This document shows, one piece after another, positions 6,223-6,236 of a stretch of DNA of 6,236 nucleotides. The position numbers were made by a program, and so were the translations under genes. The stretch lies in assembly GCA_963621995.1 (NCBI GenBank), contig CAVFFZ010000038.1:1-6236 (forward strand), in the 5' to 3' direction. The number at the start of each line of letters is the position of its first letter. The first letter of the stretch is position 1. Under the pieces are notes generated by a model. The model saw only the letters and a program-made list of their open reading frames with translations, ran no database searches and was not told the origin of the DNA. This stretch comes from UMGS1663 sp963621995 (lineage in GTDB: Bacteria > Bacillota > Clostridia > TANB77 > CAG-508).

Positions 6223-6236
6223 TTATTTTTTATTTG

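Noticed and set aside
6157..6236. CRISPR array or satellite with spacers
   Set aside because: The repeats are contiguous 12-bp units with no unique spacers between them, so this is a simple tandem repeat.

Overview
The window is very AT-rich, with Shine-Dalgarno sites of the AAGGAG(G) type and a sigma-A-like promoter. Its main gene encodes an oxygen-sensitive iron-sulfur activator protein. Together these suggest a low-GC anaerobic Firmicute, most likely a clostridial gut or sediment bacterium; a fusobacterium is a less likely alternative. The species cannot be named from the sequence.

Layout. Positions 1-288 are non-coding: a small GC-richer hairpin near the left edge, then AT-rich DNA, then a good promoter (212-240). 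Positions 289-4611 hold one very long gene for a 1440-residue protein of the acyl-CoA dehydratase activase (BadF/BadG/BcrA/BcrD ATPase, HgdC-like) superfamily. It has two tandem ATPase domains, a cysteine-rich linker, a DUF2229-like region and a C-terminal HgdB-like region. Ten bases after its stop codon an IS256-family insertion sequence begins (about 4622-5996). The IS has an apparently intact 407-residue DDE transposase (4694-5917) and terminal inverted repeats whose inner 19 bases match perfectly.

The right flank (5997-6236) has no gene. It holds a short AT-rich spacer and a second, inverted IS256-type end (6057-6104) that resembles the left end of the intact IS and has no transposase attached. 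An intrinsic terminator (6105-6134) follows directly, and then a 12-bp T-rich tandem repeat (6163-6222).

How the parts relate. The activator gene looks monocistronic and chromosomal. The terminator at 6105-6134 is probably its original one, displaced by about 1.5 kb by IS insertions. The transposase leader can fold into a 10-bp stem that buries its ribosome binding site, but only in transcripts entering from outside the IS. This would silence transposase expression driven by read-through from the activator gene. I see no defence system, CRISPR array, RNA gene or clearly new system. The most informative points are the single-chain pseudo-dimer design of the activator and the unusual structure of the IS right end.
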